This document shows, one piece after another, positions 22,432-32,968 of a stretch of DNA of 43,081 nucleotides (positions are counted from its first letter, which is position 1; every line of letters begins with the position of its first letter). The DNA is from Alphaproteobacteria bacterium (GTDB lineage: Bacteria; Pseudomonadota; Alphaproteobacteria; Rs-D84). The translations under genes and the position numbers were made by a program. The stretch is from positions 1 to 43,081 of the forward strand of contig WSMU01000003.1 in the NCBI GenBank assembly GCA_013316395.1, read 5' to 3'. The notes under the pieces are model-generated. The model searched no databases and was not told the DNA's origin. It saw only the letters and a program-made list of their open reading frames with translations.

Positions 22432-24513
22432 ATGTCTGTTGGAAAAACCGCTCCTTTACATATGTACCGCAATATCGGCATTATGGCCCATATTGACGCT
22501 GGTAAAACAACTACGTCGGAACGTATCTTGTTCTATACCGGAAAAAGCTATAAAATCGGCGAAGTGCACGACGGGGCCGCGACAATGGACTGGATGGCCC
22601 AGGAACAGGAACGCGGTATTACTATTACATCTGCGGCGACAACATGCTTTTGGCGTGACCATCGTATCAACTTGATTGATACCCCGGGGCACGTTGACTT
22701 TACAATGGAAGTAGAACGTTCTCTGCGCGTTTTGGACGGTGCGGTTGCGGTATTTGAATCTGTATCCGGTGTTCAGCCTCAAACTGAAACTGTATGGCGC
22801 CAGGCTGATCGTTATAATGTTCCGCGTATTTGCTTTATTAACAAGATGGACCGTATTGGTGGAAACTTCTTCCGCTGTGTTGATATGATTCGTGAACGTT
22901 TGGGGGCAAATCCTCTGGTTTTGAACTTCCCGATTGGTGCGGAATCCGACTTTAAGGGCGTTGTTGACGTTCTGGAAATGAAGGGTATCGTATGGCAGGA
23001 TGAAAACGGCAGCAACCCTGTTGTTGTTGACATTCCCGAAGACCTGAAGGCAAAGGCCGAAGAACTGCACAATCGTTTGATTGAAGAAGTTGTAACACTT
23101 GATGATGCGGTAATGGAAGCCTATATGGAGGGCACAGTACCGGACCACGACACAATTAAAAAGCTGTTGCGCAAGGGTACAATTGCACAGAACTTTGTTC
23201 CCGTAATGTGCGGTTCGGCGTTTAAGAACAAGGGTGTTCAGCCGCTGTTGGATGCGATTGTTGACTATCTGCCGTCCCCGTTGGATATTCCGGCGATTAA
23301 GGGTACAAAGATGGACGGTGAAAGCGTTGCAGAACGCAAACCCAGCGTAAATGAGCCGTTCAGCGCTCTGGCGTTTAAGGTTGCAAATGACCCGTTTGTT
23401 GGAAATTTGATGTTTATCCGCGTATATTCGGGTAAATTGACATCCGGTTCATATATTTATAACTCCAACCGCGACAAGCGTGAGCGTGTTGGTCGTATGT
23501 TGCTGATGCACGCGAATAACCGTGAAGAAATCAAAGAAGCAACAGCAGGCGATATTGTAACGTTGGTCGGTATGAAAGAAACAATCACTGGCGATACGCT
23601 GTGTGATGAATCAAATCCGATTATTCTGGAAAACATTCATGTTCCAGAGCCGGTTATCAGCATTGCTGTTGAGCCCAAGACCAAGGCGGACATTGAAAAG
23701 ATGTCGCTGGGCCTGCAGGCGCTGGCTAAGGAAGACCCGTCTTTCCGTGTATCGGTGGACGAAGAATCCGGTCAGACAATTCTGGCAGGTGTGGGTGAGT
23801 TGCATTTGGAAATTTTGGTTGACCGCTTGCTGCGTGAATTTAAAGTTGATGTTGCTGTGGGTGAACCTCGCATTGCATATCGTGAAACCTTCCGCAAGGC
23901 GATTACCGAAGAATATACTCACAAGAAACAGTCGGGTGGTTCGGGTCAGTATGCTCAGGTTAAGATTGAATTTGAACCTGTAGAACCGGGCGAAGGATAT
24001 TCGTTTGACAATAAAATTGTTGGTGGTGCGATTCCGAAAGAATACATCCCCGGCGTTGAAAAGGGTTTGAAGATAGCGCAACAGACAGGTGTTCTGATTG
24101 GCTATCCCACAGTGGATTTCAAGGCAACATTGGTCGATGGTAAGTACCATGAAGTTGACTCCAATGTTCTGTGCTTTGAAATTGCGGCGCGTGCCTGTTT
24201 CCGTGAAGCGATGAAAAAGGCCTCGCCAAAGTTGTTGGAACCGATTATGAAGCTTTCGGTAAATACACCGGAAGAATACGTTGGTGACATCATCGGGGAC
24301 CTGAACAGTCGCCGCGGTCAGATTAACGGTATTGAGACCCAGTTCGGCAACCAGCTGATTTCGGCTTTCGTGCCGCTGGCTAATCTGTTCGGATACGTTA
24401 AGACATTGCGTTCTTTGTCACAGGGCCGCGCAAATCCGTATATGGAATTGTCGCACTATGCCGAAGTTCCGTCTAACGTTGCAGACGAAGTAATAAAAAA
24501 GCTGACAAAATAA
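22432..24513 (+). CDS. fusA: Elongation factor G
   Basis: The product is a 693-residue GTPase that drives tRNA-mRNA translocation and ribosome recycling. G1 is AHIDAGKTT (residues about 17-25), G3 DTPGH, G4 NKMD. Domain IV contains [22 protein letters not shown], the segment that reaches the decoding site. All five domains are present. It lies 39 bp after rpsG with AAGGAAAG upstream. Confidence 0.99.
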   Translation: MSVGKTAPLHMYRNIGIMAHIDAGKTTTSERILFYTGKSYKIGEVHDGAATMDWMAQEQERGITITSAATTCFWRDHRINLIDTPGHVDFTMEVERSLRVLDGAVAVFESVSGVQPQTETVWRQADRYNVPRICFINKMDRIGGNFFRCVDMIRERLGANPLVLNFPIGAESDFKGVVDVLEMKGIVWQDENGSNPVVVDIPEDLKAKAEELHNRLIEEVVTLDDAVMEAYMEGTVPDHDTIKKLLRKGTIAQNFVPVMCGSAFKNKGVQPLLDAIVDYLPSPLDIPAIKGTKMDGESVAERKPSVNEPFSALAFKVANDPFVGNLMFIRVYSGKLTSGSYIYNSNRDKRERVGRMLLMHANNREEIKEATAGDIVTLVGMKETITGDTLCDESNPIILENIHVPEPVISIAVEPKTKADIEKMSLGLQALAKEDPSFRVSVDEESGQTILAGVGELHLEILVDRLLREFKVDVAVGEPRIAYRETFRKAITEEYTHKKQSGGSGQYAQVKIEFEPVEPGEGYSFDNKIVGGAIPKEYIPGVEKGLKIAQQTGVLIGYPTVDFKATLVDGKYHEVDSNVLCFEIAARACFREAMKKASPKLLEPIMKLSVNTPEEYVGDIIGDLNSRRGQINGIETQFGNQLISAFVPLANLFGYVKTLRSLSQGRANPYMELSHYAEVPSNVADEVIKKLTK

Positions 24514-24557
24514 AAATAGAGTTTTAAACTAAACAAGCAAAGCCTAAGGAGAAAACT

Positions 24558-25745
24558 ATGGCAAAAGAAAAGTACGTAAGAACCAAGCCGCATGTTAACA
24601 TCGGTACCATTGGTCACGTTGACCACGGTAAAACGACGACAACTGCAGCTATTGTACAGTGTTATGGTGTTGGTGCTGACAAATCGAAGGGCGTTAACGA
24701 AATTGATAACGCGCCGGAAGAAAAGGCACGCGGTATAACAATTAACACTGCCCACGTTGAATATGAAACAGAAACACGTCACTACGCTCACGTTGACTGC
24801 CCGGGACACGCCGACTATGTTAAAAACATGATTACCGGTGCCGCGCAGATGGACGGTGCTATCTTGGTAGTTGCGGCGACAGACGGTCCGATGCCTCAGA
24901 CACGCGAACACATTCTGTTGGCTCGTCAGGTAGGTATTCCGAAAATCGTTGTATTCTTGAACAAGTGCGATTTGGCGAATGATCCGGAACTGTTGGAATT
25001 GGTTGAAATGGAAATTCGCGAACTGTTGTCTGCGAACGATTTCGACGGCGACAATGCTCCGATTATCCGTGGTTCTGCTATATCCGCTTTGGAAGGTAAA
25101 AACGACGGTTTGGGCAAAGAAGCGATTGACGCTCTGTTAAAGGCTTGCGATGAATACATCCCGATGCCGGAACGCCCGGTTGACAAGCCGTTCTTGATGC
25201 CGATCGAAGACGTATTCTCTATCACAGGTCGTGGTACCGTGGTAACAGGCCGTATCGAATCCGGTGTTATCAAGGTTGGTGACGAATGCGAAATCGTTGG
25301 TCTGCGTCCGACACAGAAAACAACAGTAACCGGTGTTGAAATGTTCCGCAAATTGCTGGATCAGGGTGAAGCCGGTGATAACGTTGGTCTGTTGCTGCGT
25401 GGTACAAAGAAAGAAGATGTTGAACGTGGTCAGATTATCTGCAAACCGGGTTCCATCACACCGCATACAGAATTCGAAGCTGAAGTTTATATTCTGACGA
25501 AAGAAGAGGGTGGTCGCCACACAGCGTTCTTCTCGAACTATCGTCCTCAGTTCTACTTCAGCACAACAGACGTAACTGGTACAATCACATTGCCGGCTGA
25601 CAAAGAAATGGTTCTGCCGGGTGACAACGTTCGTATCACAGTGCAGTTGATTGCACCGATTGCTATGAGCGAAGGTCGTCGCTTTGCTATCCGCGAAGGC
25701 GGTCGCACAGTTGGCGCCGGTGTTGTATCGAAGATTATCAAATAA
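24558..25745 (+). CDS. tuf: Elongation factor Tu
   Basis: The product is 395 residues and delivers aminoacyl-tRNA to the ribosome. G1 is GHVDHGKT (19-26), G3 DCPGH, G4 NKCD. Domains 2 and 3 are intact ([29 protein letters not shown]). AAGGAG gives one of the strongest ribosome-binding sites in the window, in keeping with high expression. Only one tuf copy is seen here. Confidence 0.99.
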   Translation: MAKEKYVRTKPHVNIGTIGHVDHGKTTTTAAIVQCYGVGADKSKGVNEIDNAPEEKARGITINTAHVEYETETRHYAHVDCPGHADYVKNMITGAAQMDGAILVVAATDGPMPQTREHILLARQVGIPKIVVFLNKCDLANDPELLELVEMEIRELLSANDFDGDNAPIIRGSAISALEGKNDGLGKEAIDALLKACDEYIPMPERPVDKPFLMPIEDVFSITGRGTVVTGRIESGVIKVGDECEIVGLRPTQKTTVTGVEMFRKLLDQGEAGDNVGLLLRGTKKEDVERGQIICKPGSITPHTEFEAEVYILTKEEGGRHTAFFSNYRPQFYFSTTDVTGTITLPADKEMVLPGDNVRITVQLIAPIAMSEGRRFAIREGGRTVGAGVVSKIIK

Positions 25746-25755
25746 TACAACCAAA

Positions 25756-25801
25756 CGGGTCGGTGTAACTGGATGAAATAGCGCCAGTGATTACCGGCCC
25801 G
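25756..25801 (+). promoter_or_regulatory. Hairpin upstream of rpsJ
   Basis: CGGGTCGGT pairs over nine positions (one G-T) with ACCGGCCCG, with an inner ACTGG/CCAGT stem. It ends 9 nt before the AAGGAA of rpsJ. It is at the boundary between the str and S10 segments, so it may set their relative expression. Confidence 0.6.
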
Positions 25802-25825
25802 GATAAAAATAAGGAAAACGAACAA

Positions 25826-26137
25826 ATGGTACCTGCATCTAAAATTCGCATCAAGTTGACGGCATTCGACCATAGAGTCTTGATGGAATCTGTGGAAGAA
25901 ATTGTCAAAACTGCAAAGCGCACTGGCGCGGATGTCGTTGGACCCGTTCGCTTGCCGACTTTGATTCAGAAATTTACGGTGAATCGTTCGCCGCACGTTG
26001 ACAAGAAGTCGCGTGAGCAGTTCGAAATCCGCAATCATAAGGCGGTAATCGACATTGTTAACCCAACCCCTCAGACTGTTGATGCTTTGATGAAGTTGGA
26101 TTTGGCGTCCGGTGTTGACGTAAAGATTAAATTATAA
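25826..26137 (+). CDS. rpsJ: 30S ribosomal protein S10
   Basis: The product is 103 residues, exact family length, from ATG 25826 ([19 protein letters not shown]). A longer in-frame start upstream would run into the hairpin and is rejected. AAGGAAAA is well placed. S10 is in the 30S head and also joins NusB in transcription antitermination. It is the first gene of the S10 segment. Confidence 0.98.
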   Translation: MVPASKIRIKLTAFDHRVLMESVEEIVKTAKRTGADVVGPVRLPTLIQKFTVNRSPHVDKKSREQFEIRNHKAVIDIVNPTPQTVDALMKLDLASGVDVKIKL

Positions 26138-26144
26138 GGCTGTT

Positions 26145-26183
26145 AGGTTGGCGTGGGATGCAAATAATAAAACGCGCTAACCT
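26145..26183 (+). promoter_or_regulatory. Hairpin upstream of rplC
   Basis: AGGTT and GCG pair with CGC and AACCT across an A-rich loop, between rpsJ and rplC. Confidence 0.5.
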
Positions 26184-26207
26184 CTGACATAAATAAAGGC
26201 AACAAAA

Positions 26208-26918
26208 ATGAAACGTAGCGGATTAATTACAACAAAAATAGGAATGACGCGTCTGTATGACGACGCGGGGGCGGCCCATGCGGTGACGGTCCTGGCGGTC
26301 GGCGATTGTACAGTTATCGGAAATCGTACGGCGGACAAGAACGGTTATATCGCAAATATCGTAGGTATGCGCGAGGCCAAGGCAAAACATATTGCAAAAC
26401 CCCAAGCGGTCGCAGCAGAGAAGGCGGGTGTTAAACCATTCCGCAAGGTTGTTGAATTCCGCGTATCAGATGACTGCATTATCCCGGCGGGTACTGCACT
26501 GTCAGCGGAGCATTTTGTTGCCGGTCAATTTGTTGACGTTCAGGCGACAAGCAAGGGTAAGGGATTCCAGGGCGCGATGAAGCGTCATAATTTCGGCGGT
26601 AAAGAAGCGACACACGGTGTTTTGAAAGCGCATCGTTCCATCGGTGGTACGGGTATGCGCGAATGGCCAGGTCGTGTTTTGAAAGGTAAGAAGATGGCCG
26701 GTCAGATGGGTAATGAAACCGTCACCGTTCAGAACTTGAAAGTATTTGGCACGGACGCAGCTGACAATTTGATTTTTGTCGAAGGTGCTGTTCCGGGTGC
26801 AAACGGTACATTCGTATTGGTAACGGATGCCGTTAAGAAAGAACACAAAGACCTGCCGATGCCGACTAAAATGGGTGAGGCGTCGAAAGCAACCGAAACA
26901 GAAGCTGTTGCGGAATAA
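26208..26918 (+). CDS. rplC: 50S ribosomal protein L3
   Basis: The product is 236 residues. It is a primary 23S rRNA binder near the peptidyl-transferase centre. The extended loop is visible as HRSIGGTGMREWPGRVLKGKKMAGQMGNETVTVQNL. The C-terminus has a short acidic, Ala-rich tail (GEASKATETEAVAE) beyond the usual end. Confidence 0.98.
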   Translation: MKRSGLITTKIGMTRLYDDAGAAHAVTVLAVGDCTVIGNRTADKNGYIANIVGMREAKAKHIAKPQAVAAEKAGVKPFRKVVEFRVSDDCIIPAGTALSAEHFVAGQFVDVQATSKGKGFQGAMKRHNFGGKEATHGVLKAHRSIGGTGMREWPGRVLKGKKMAGQMGNETVTVQNLKVFGTDAADNLIFVEGAVPGANGTFVLVTDAVKKEHKDLPMPTKMGEASKATETEAVAE

Positions 26919-26954
26919 TAAATAATAGTAACAGCAAGAGTAAGGTGAAAAAAA

Positions 26955-27575
26955 ATGCAAATAGATATCGTAAATTTTGATGGAAAATCGGTCGGCAAAG
27001 TTGAATTGTCGGACCTGATATTCGGATTGGAACCCCGTGCGGACATCTTGCATCGCGTAGTAACTTGGCAGCGTGCCAAGTCACGCGCTGGCACACATGC
27101 GGTAAAGACTGTATCGGATGTAGAAGGCAGCGGTAAGAAAGCGTTCAAGCAGAAAAAGACTGGTAACGCGCGTCAGGGTGAAAAGTATAACGTTCACATG
27201 CGTGGCGGTGGTGTTGTTCATGGACCGGTTGTTCGTGACCACTCTATTGACCTGCCGAAGAAAATCCGCAGCCTGGGTCTGAAGATGGCTTTGTCATCCA
27301 AGGCGAAAGAGGGCAGCTTGATTGTTATCGATTCTGAAAAGTTGTCTGAGGCCAAGACGGGTGCTTTTGCAAAACAGCTGAAAAAGATGGGTTTGACATC
27401 TGCGCTGTTTGTTGGCGGTGAAACGCTGGATGAAAACTTCAAGAAGTCTGCGGCAAATATTGTGAATATCGACGCATTGCCGACGATTGGTTTGAATGTT
27501 TTGGATATTCTGAAGCATGAAAAATTGGTTTTGACAGCTGATGCGGTCAAAGCGGTAGAAGCAAGATTGGCATAA
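26955..27575 (+). CDS. rplD: 50S ribosomal protein L4
   Basis: The product is 206 residues. It lines the exit tunnel and, in enterobacteria, represses the S10 operon by attenuation; no equivalent leader is evident here. The tunnel loop is seen in VSDVEGSGKKAFKQKKTGNARQG and GGGVVHGP. It lies 36 bp after rplC with AAGGTGAA upstream. Confidence 0.98.
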   Translation: MQIDIVNFDGKSVGKVELSDLIFGLEPRADILHRVVTWQRAKSRAGTHAVKTVSDVEGSGKKAFKQKKTGNARQGEKYNVHMRGGGVVHGPVVRDHSIDLPKKIRSLGLKMALSSKAKEGSLIVIDSEKLSEAKTGAFAKQLKKMGLTSALFVGGETLDENFKKSAANIVNIDALPTIGLNVLDILKHEKLVLTADAVKAVEARLA

Positions 27576-27593
27576 TAAAGAAAGGTCAATGAA

Positions 27594-27926
27594 ATGGCAG
27601 AAAAAAAAGTGAATACAGAGAAAAAAATCGTTGCGACCGCTGATACTTATGGTATACTGCGTCGGCCGATAATCTCGGAGAAGGCAGCAAAACTGTCTGA
27701 AAACAATGGTGTAGCATTCGAAGTTGCGGCAGATGCCACAAAAGAAGATGTTGCACGTGGGGTTCAGGCAATCTACAATGTAAAGCCGACCAAGGTTAAC
27801 ATTGTGGTTACCAAGGGTAAGGTTAAAACCTTCCGTGGCCGCAGCACAGGTACACAGCGCACCGTTAAAAAGGCATACGTTTCGTTGCCGGTGGATGCGA
27901 AACTGGACCTGTCCGCAAACATATAA
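27594..27926 (+). CDS. rplW: 50S ribosomal protein L23
   Basis: The product is 110 residues. It is at the tunnel exit, where trigger factor and SRP dock. YGILRRPIISEKAAKL and the C-terminal KVKTFRGRSTGTQRTVKKAYVSL are typical. The first 15 residues are a basic extension not always present in the family. Confidence 0.97.
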   Translation: MAEKKVNTEKKIVATADTYGILRRPIISEKAAKLSENNGVAFEVAADATKEDVARGVQAIYNVKPTKVNIVVTKGKVKTFRGRSTGTQRTVKKAYVSLPVDAKLDLSANI

Positions 27927-27937
27927 TAAAATAAACC

Positions 27938-27981
27938 GTTCTGGCAGAGAATCCGGGGGAACTGGACGTTAGTGTCAGAAC
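27938..27981 (+). promoter_or_regulatory. Hairpin upstream of rplB
   Basis: GTTCTG pairs with CAGAAC around a 32-nt interior. It ends about 10 nt before the ribosome-binding site of rplB. Confidence 0.45.
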
Positions 27982-28000
27982 AAAACAAAGGTAAGACAAA

Positions 28001-28834
28001 ATGGCATTAAAGCATTATAAGCCGAATACGCCGGGTATGCGTGGCCTGACACAGGTTGATCGCAGCGAACTGCATCGCGGCAGCCCGGAAAAATCGCTGA
28101 CCGTTGGTTTGAAGTCCAAGGGTGGTCGTAATAACTTCGGCCATGTTACCGTCATGCATCAGGGCGGCGGTCACAAGCGTAAATATCGTTTGATTGATTT
28201 TAATCGTAAAAAGACAGGAATTCCGGCGACGGTTGTTCGTTTGGAATATGACCCGAACCGTACTGCGTTTATCGCATTGATTGAATATACGGACGGTGTT
28301 CGTTCCTATATCTTGGCGCCGCGTGATTTGAAGGCGGGCGATACTGTTATTTCCGGCCAGCGCGAAGATATCAAGCCGGGTAATGCAATGCCTTTGAAGA
28401 ATATGCCGATTGGTACAATCGTGCACAACGTCGAACTGAAACCGGGTGCCGGCGGCCAGCTGGCGCGCAGTGCCGGTTGCTATGCCCAGTTGATGGGTAA
28501 AGACGGCGTATACGCTCAGATTAAGATGAACAGCGGCGAACTGCGCAAGGTTCATTCTGACTGTCTGGCGACAGTGGGCAGCGTTTCTAATCCGGACCAG
28601 CGTAATGTAAACCTGGGTAAGGCTGGTCGCGCACGCTGGTTGGGTATTCGTCCGTCCGTACGCGGTATGGCGATGAACCCGAACGATCACCCGATGGGTG
28701 GTGGTAACGGTCACTCGAAGGGTCACGAACCTGTATCTCGTACAGGTATTCCGGCCAAGGGTTACCGCACTCGTAGCAACAAGCGCACTGCTAAGATGAT
28801 TATCCGCAGCAGACATTTGGCAAAGAAGAAATAA
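28001..28834 (+). CDS. rplB: 50S ribosomal protein L2
   Basis: The product is 277 residues. It is an essential 23S rRNA binder involved in subunit association and the peptidyl-transferase region. The conserved [17 protein letters not shown] holds the functionally important His. The start [17 protein letters not shown] is canonical. Confidence 0.98.
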   Translation: MALKHYKPNTPGMRGLTQVDRSELHRGSPEKSLTVGLKSKGGRNNFGHVTVMHQGGGHKRKYRLIDFNRKKTGIPATVVRLEYDPNRTAFIALIEYTDGVRSYILAPRDLKAGDTVISGQREDIKPGNAMPLKNMPIGTIVHNVELKPGAGGQLARSAGCYAQLMGKDGVYAQIKMNSGELRKVHSDCLATVGSVSNPDQRNVNLGKAGRARWLGIRPSVRGMAMNPNDHPMGGGNGHSKGHEPVSRTGIPAKGYRTRSNKRTAKMIIRSRHLAKKK

Positions 28835-28841
28835 TAAATAG

Positions 28842-28866
28842 GTCGGCCATCTATATGGTGGCCGAC
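28842..28866 (+). promoter_or_regulatory. Hairpin upstream of rpsS
   Basis: GTCGGCCA and TGGCCGAC form a perfect 8-bp stem. The loop contains CTATATGG, a motif that recurs in the hairpins at 29629 and 30391. Confidence 0.65.
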
Positions 28867-28888
28867 AAAAGAAAAAACGGAGTTATTA

Positions 28889-29173
28889 ATGTCTCGTTCA
28901 GTTTGGAAAGGTCCGTATGTTCATCCCTCTGTCTTGAAAAAGACGGCCGCGGCGATTGAAAAAGACGACCACAAGCCGATTAAAACTTGGTCCCGTGGCA
29001 GCACAATTGTGCCGCCGATGGTTGGACTGACCTTTGAAGTTCACAACGGTAACAAATTTATCCCGGTATCTATCGTAGAAGATATGATTGGGCACAAGTT
29101 GGGTGAATTCGCGCCGACACGTACATTTAAGGGGCATGCCGCTAATAAAAAGGCAGCGGCCGGCAAGAAATAA
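28889..29173 (+). CDS. rpsS: 30S ribosomal protein S19
   Basis: The product is 94 residues, standard. It is in the 30S head in contact with S13 and the A-site t[21 protein letters not shown] and [14 protein letters not shown] are signature segments. ACGGAG precedes the ATG. Confidence 0.98.
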   Translation: MSRSVWKGPYVHPSVLKKTAAAIEKDDHKPIKTWSRGSTIVPPMVGLTFEVHNGNKFIPVSIVEDMIGHKLGEFAPTRTFKGHAANKKAAAGKK

Positions 29174-29185
29174 AGGTAAGTAGTT

Positions 29186-29590
29186 ATGACAACGACAAGA
29201 TATGGAATTAAAGAGAATCAGGTTCGCGCCTTTAACAAAATGATTCGCGTCAGCCACCAGAAATTGAACTTGGTGTGCGATATGGTTCGCGGTTTGCCGG
29301 TTGAGCGTGCAGTTGATGTCTTGAAGTTTTCGAAAAAGCGCGTTGCGGGTGAAGTTTTGAAAACTTTGCTGTCTGCGGTCGCTAATGCAGAACACAACAA
29401 AAATCTGCCGGTTGACAGCTTGTTCATCAAAGAAATTTGGTGTGGCAAAGCGCTGACGATGAAGCGTATTATGCCCGGACCGCGCGGTAGTGCACGTCCG
29501 ATTTTGAAGCCGTTCTCGAATCTGACAATTGTTTTGGAATCGGGTGTCGCGCCGACAAGCAAGGCAAAAAAAGAAGAAAAAGCAAAATAA
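29186..29590 (+). CDS. rplV: 50S ribosomal protein L22
   Basis: The product is 134 residues. Its beta-hairpin (around MKRIMPGPRGSARPILKPFSNLTIVL) lines the exit tunnel and is a macrolide-resistance site. It lies 12 bp after rpsS. The C-terminus has a short Lys/Glu-rich tail. Confidence 0.97.
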   Translation: MTTTRYGIKENQVRAFNKMIRVSHQKLNLVCDMVRGLPVERAVDVLKFSKKRVAGEVLKTLLSAVANAEHNKNLPVDSLFIKEIWCGKALTMKRIMPGPRGSARPILKPFSNLTIVLESGVAPTSKAKKEEKAK

Positions 29591-29628
29591 TAAAAGCCAG
29601 GGCCAGTGGTATGGAGCAATCCTGAATA

Positions 29629-29643
29629 AAACCTATATGGTTT
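29629..29643 (+). promoter_or_regulatory. Small hairpin upstream of rpsC
   Basis: AAACC, loop TATAT, GGTTT. It contains the CTATATGG core shared with the hairpins at 28842 and 30391. Confidence 0.45.
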
Positions 29644-29680
29644 CAAGAACACGGTGCCCTTAATATAAGGAAAAAAGAAA

Positions 29681-30382
29681 ATGGGACAGAAAGTATCGCC
29701 AATTTCACAGCGTCTGGGTATTAACAAGATTACAGACTCTCGCTGGATTGCGGGTAAAAAAGATTACGCCGCATTGGTTGCTGAGGATATCAAAATCCGC
29801 AAATTTATTGAAAAGAAACTGAAGAAAGCCGGACTGGCAAAGGTTGTTGTTGAACGCTTTGCAAAGAAAGTAGTGGTAACAATCCACACATCTCGTCCTG
29901 GTATGATTATCGGCAAAAACGGTGCGGATATCGAAGCACTGCGTAACGATATCAAGAAATTGGTTAAAAATGATCAGGTTGTCGTTAACATTTATGAAGT
30001 TCGTCGTCCTGATTTGAATGCCCAGTTGGTAGCGCAGAACATGGCTCAGCAGATTGAAGGCCGTGTATCGCCGAAGCGCGCCATGAAGAAAGCTGTTCAG
30101 AATGCTCAGAAAGCGGGTGCCCAGGGTATCAAGGTTATGTGCTCTGGCCGACTGAATGGTGCGGAAATCGCGCGTAGCGAACAAATCCGCGAAGGACGCA
30201 TTCCGCTGCATACATTGCGTGCGGATATTGACTATGCGTCTATCCAGGCGAAAACTACATACGGTGTTATCGGTGTAAAAGTTTGGATTTACACAGGTGA
30301 TGTTGTAAACAAGGAAAAGCTGGCATCTGAAATGGCGAGACCCGCCGAATACGCCGGCAGCAGCGAAAGAAAAAGCAAATAA
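29681..30382 (+). CDS. rpsC: 30S ribosomal protein S3
   Basis: The product is 233 residues. It is at the mRNA entry channel and contributes to helicase activity. The KH domain is visible around IHTSRPGMIIGKNGADIEALR, and the C-terminal domain includes MCSGRLNGAEIARSEQIREGRIPLHTLRADIDYA. AAGGAAAA precedes the ATG, after a 90-bp gap holding a hairpin. Confidence 0.98.
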   Translation: MGQKVSPISQRLGINKITDSRWIAGKKDYAALVAEDIKIRKFIEKKLKKAGLAKVVVERFAKKVVVTIHTSRPGMIIGKNGADIEALRNDIKKLVKNDQVVVNIYEVRRPDLNAQLVAQNMAQQIEGRVSPKRAMKKAVQNAQKAGAQGIKVMCSGRLNGAEIARSEQIREGRIPLHTLRADIDYASIQAKTTYGVIGVKVWIYTGDVVNKEKLASEMARPAEYAGSSERKSK

Positions 30383-30390
30383 ATTTTTGT

Positions 30391-30409
30391 CGGCCCCTAT
30401 ATGGGGCCG
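30391..30409 (+). promoter_or_regulatory. Hairpin upstream of rplP
   Basis: CGGCCCC, loop TATAT, GGGGCCG: a perfect 7-bp GC-rich stem without a T-run, so not a terminator. Confidence 0.65.
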
Positions 30410-30450
30410 GGGAAACAAAAATTGTAAAAAGTAATAAAAGGTAGTTAATT

Positions 30451-30864
30451 ATGTTGATGCCAACAAAAACAAAATTTCGCAAACAGCACAAGGGCCGCAT
30501 CCATGGTGCGACCAAAGGTGGCAGCGAATTGGCATTTGGTTCTTTTGGACTGAAGGCCATGACTCCGGAACGTGTTACGGCACGCCAGATTGAAGCGGCA
30601 CGTCGCGCAATCACACGTCATATGAAGCGTATGGGTAAACTGTGGATTCGCATTTTCCCGGATGTTCCGGTAACTAAGAAACCTGCCGAAGTTCGTATGG
30701 GTAAAGGTAAAGGTGCGGTTGAATACTGGATTTGCCGTGTAAAACCGGGCCGCATTATGTTCGAATTGGACGGTGTAAAGCCGGAAGTAGCATACGAAGC
30801 GTTCGCATTGGCCGCTGCAAAATTGCCGGTTAAGACAAAGATTGTTGAACGTAAAGTTAACTAA
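30451..30864 (+). CDS. rplP: 50S ribosomal protein L16
   Basis: The product is 137 residues. It helps place A-site tRNA at the central protuberance. [19 protein letters not shown] is a near-canonical start, and [25 protein letters not shown] carries the conserved [15 protein letters not shown] precedes the ATG. Confidence 0.98.
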   Translation: MLMPTKTKFRKQHKGRIHGATKGGSELAFGSFGLKAMTPERVTARQIEAARRAITRHMKRMGKLWIRIFPDVPVTKKPAEVRMGKGKGAVEYWICRVKPGRIMFELDGVKPEVAYEAFALAAAKLPVKTKIVERKVN

Positions 30865-30920
30865 TAAAAAGGTTGCATGTGGCACAATATGGTGCCAAGA
30901 TGCAAAAAAAGGTAGCTAAA

Positions 30921-31115
30921 ATGGCAGACAAGAAAGTTGAAAAAGAATCTTTGACGGTGGAAGCTTTGCAGAGCAAACTGGTTGATTTGAGCAAAGAGCA
31001 GATGAACCAGCGTTTCCAGCATGTCGCGGGTCAATTACCGAAAACACACGTTATTCGTCAGACTCGTCGTGAAATTGCACGCGTCAAAACAAAGCTGAAT
31101 GCAGCAAAAAAATAA
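30921..31115 (+). CDS. rpmC: 50S ribosomal protein L29
   Basis: The product is 64 residues from ATG 30921 (MADKKVEKESLTVEALQSKL), with AAAGGTAG upstream. An in-frame TTG at 30873 would add 16 residues unlike the family. It is a two-helix protein near the tunnel exit. VIRQTRREIARVKT is the typical C-terminal helix. Confidence 0.95.
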   Translation: MADKKVEKESLTVEALQSKLVDLSKEQMNQRFQHVAGQLPKTHVIRQTRREIARVKTKLNAAKK

Positions 31116-31134
31116 AAAAAATTGCCGATTTTTG

Positions 31135-31162
31135 TTGAGATTTCTAAATTTTTAGATATCAT
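31135..31162 (+). promoter_or_regulatory. Candidate internal promoter before rpsQ
   Basis: TTGAGA, a 16-bp spacer and TATCAT lie in the unusually long 144-bp gap between rpmC and rpsQ. A hairpin GGCGC/GCGCC follows at 31208-31222. Confidence 0.45.
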
Positions 31163-31259
31163 ATGCCGAAATTGGTTTAAAAAACAAGCAACTTAACCGT
31201 CGTGTCTGGCGCTGTGTGCGCCGGAAACTGGGGGTTAAAATAGGTAAGGGACATAAGTT

Positions 31260-31526
31260 ATGCCAAGACGTATACTGCAGGGAACAGTTAAAAGTACAGC
31301 AAACGACAAAACAGTTGTCGTTGAAGTGGAACGTCGTTTCCGTCATCCGCTGTATGGTAAGTTCGTAAAGCAGAACAAAAAGTACAAGGCGCACGATGAA
31401 AACAATGAATTCAAAGTTGGTGACATTGTTGCGATAGAGGAACATCGTCCGATTTCCAAGACAAAATCTTGGGTCGTAAAGGGACGCGTAGGCGTTTCCA
31501 AAAACGACGAGGTCGAGGTAGCCTAA
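31260..31526 (+). CDS. rpsQ: 30S ribosomal protein S17
   Basis: The product is 88 residues, an OB-fold protein of the 30S body. [36 protein letters not shown] and [14 protein letters not shown] are signature segments. It is separated from rpmC by a leader with a candidate promoter and a hairpin. Confidence 0.97.
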   Translation: MPRRILQGTVKSTANDKTVVVEVERRFRHPLYGKFVKQNKKYKAHDENNEFKVGDIVAIEEHRPISKTKSWVVKGRVGVSKNDEVEVA

Positions 31527-31637
31527 GCTCACTGGGGTTCTTTGAGGTTCGGCGTTTGGGATTGGAACGCTGTGACAGTCGGAGCCCGTAACAAAGCGAC
31601 GGGGGATTGCCCCGTTCGCAGGATATAGGGTAAAAAA

Positions 31638-32012
31638 ATGATTCAGAATGAAACAGTTATGACAGTTGCTGATAACTCTGGTGCGCGTAAAGCAATGTGC
31701 ATCAAGGTTTTGGGCGGTTCTCATCGCCGTTATGCAACAGTTGGCGACAAAATTGTTGTCGCAATCAAGGAAGCGATTCCCCGTGGTAAGGTTCAAAAGG
31801 GTACGGTTCAGCGTGCGATTATCGTTCGTACCAAATTCCCGGTAAAACGTCCGGATGGCTCTATCATCCGCTTTGACGACAATGCGGTTGTTTTGATAAA
31901 CAAGAACAACTTTGAACCGATTGGTACACGTATTTTCGGGCCGATTGCCCGTGAAGTACGTCGCAAGTATGACGTTCAAAAGATTGTCTCCTTGGCGCCA
32001 GAAGTTATATAA
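31638..32012 (+). CDS. rplN: 50S ribosomal protein L14
   Basis: The product is 124 residues. It forms an intersubunit bridge with 16S r[30 protein letters not shown] and [13 protein letters not shown] are diagnostic. The 111-bp gap upstream contains a CGGGG/CCCCG hairpin (about 31601-31615) before the ribosome-binding site. Confidence 0.98.
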   Translation: MIQNETVMTVADNSGARKAMCIKVLGGSHRRYATVGDKIVVAIKEAIPRGKVQKGTVQRAIIVRTKFPVKRPDGSIIRFDDNAVVLINKNNFEPIGTRIFGPIAREVRRKYDVQKIVSLAPEVI

Positions 32013-32055
32013 TATTTGGCCTATAGGTAATATCAAAAGATAAAAGGCGAGCAAA

Positions 32056-32358
32056 ATGAAAATAAAGAAAGGCGACGAAGTCGTAGTTATCTCCGGGAAG
32101 TACAAGGGCGTCAAGGGCAAGGTTCTTGAGGCACGTCCGACTGAATCCCGCGTTGTAGTTGAGGGTGTGAACCGCCGCAAATGGCATATCAAGCCCACAC
32201 AGGAACAGGCTGGTCATATTATTGACCGCGAAGCGCCGGTACATGTATCCAATGTTGCGCTGATTGACCCAAAAACCAAAAAGGCCACACGTGTGGGCTA
32301 CAAAATGGAGCAGGGCAAGAAAGTTCGCATTGCAAAGAAATCCGGAGCCCAAATATAA
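32056..32358 (+). CDS. rplX: 50S ribosomal protein L24
   Basis: The product is 100 residues. It is an assembly-initiating 23S rRNA binder with an N-terminal KOW motif ([24 protein letters not shown]). The short GAGCAAAATG context has AAAGGCGA as ribosome-binding site. Confidence 0.97.
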   Translation: MKIKKGDEVVVISGKYKGVKGKVLEARPTESRVVVEGVNRRKWHIKPTQEQAGHIIDREAPVHVSNVALIDPKTKKATRVGYKMEQGKKVRIAKKSGAQI

Positions 32359-32364
32359 AAATGT

Positions 32365-32384
32365 TTTCCCGCTGTTACGGGAAA
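32365..32384 (+). promoter_or_regulatory. Hairpin upstream of rplE
   Basis: TTTCCCG, loop CTGTTA, CGGGAAA. The core of 14 bases, stem plus loop, is identical to that of the hairpin before rplR (34324-34337). Confidence 0.6.
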
Positions 32385-32404
32385 GAAACTGTAAGGAATA
32401 AGAA

Positions 32405-32950
32405 ATGCAAAGCAGATTGCGTGAAATTTATGAAAAGAGCATCGTGCCTGAATTGGTAAAAGAATTCGGCTATACGAATGAACTGGCGGTGCCGAAACTG
32501 ACGAAGATTGTGCTGAACATGGGTGTCGGCGAAGCTGTTTCGGATAAAAAGAAATTGGATTCTGCGGCGGCTGATTTGACAGCTATTGCTGCGCAAAAGT
32601 CAGTTATTACACGTGCAAAGAAATCCATTGCGACATATCGCCTGCGCGAAGGTCAGCCTATTGGTACAAAGGTTACATTGCGTGGAAAAAGAATGTATGA
32701 CTTCTTGGATAAGCTGATTACGGTTGCATTGCCGCGTGTAAAGGACTTTCGTGGTTTGTCCAAGTCCAAGTTTGATGGTCGTGGTAACTATGCTTTTGGT
32801 ATCAAAGAACATCTGATTTTCCCGGAAATTTCGGTTGATAAAATCGATGCTATCCGCGGTATGGATATTGTTATTGCTACAACCGCAAAGACAGATGATG
32901 AAGCACGCGCACTGCTGACTAAGCTCGGTTTACCGTTGGTGTTGAAATAA
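32405..32950 (+). CDS. rplE: 50S ribosomal protein L5
   Basis: The product is 181 residues. It binds 5S rRNA and contacts S13 in the central protuberance. [16 protein letters not shown] and RDFRGLS-type motif [31 protein letters not shown] are typical. AAGGAATA precedes the ATG. Confidence 0.98.
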   Translation: MQSRLREIYEKSIVPELVKEFGYTNELAVPKLTKIVLNMGVGEAVSDKKKLDSAAADLTAIAAQKSVITRAKKSIATYRLREGQPIGTKVTLRGKRMYDFLDKLITVALPRVKDFRGLSKSKFDGRGNYAFGIKEHLIFPEISVDKIDAIRGMDIVIATTAKTDDEARALLTKLGLPLVLK

Positions 32951-32968
32951 TAAGAGTAAGGAAAAAAA

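Noticed and set aside
31152-32198. 348-codon minus-strand frame opposite rpsQ, rplN and part of rplX
   Set aside because: It lies over three certain ribosomal genes, has no family features and no ribosome-binding site. It is a by-product of codon bias. The other long antisense frames across the operon (for example 37089-37979 and 28007-28816) were dropped for the same reason.
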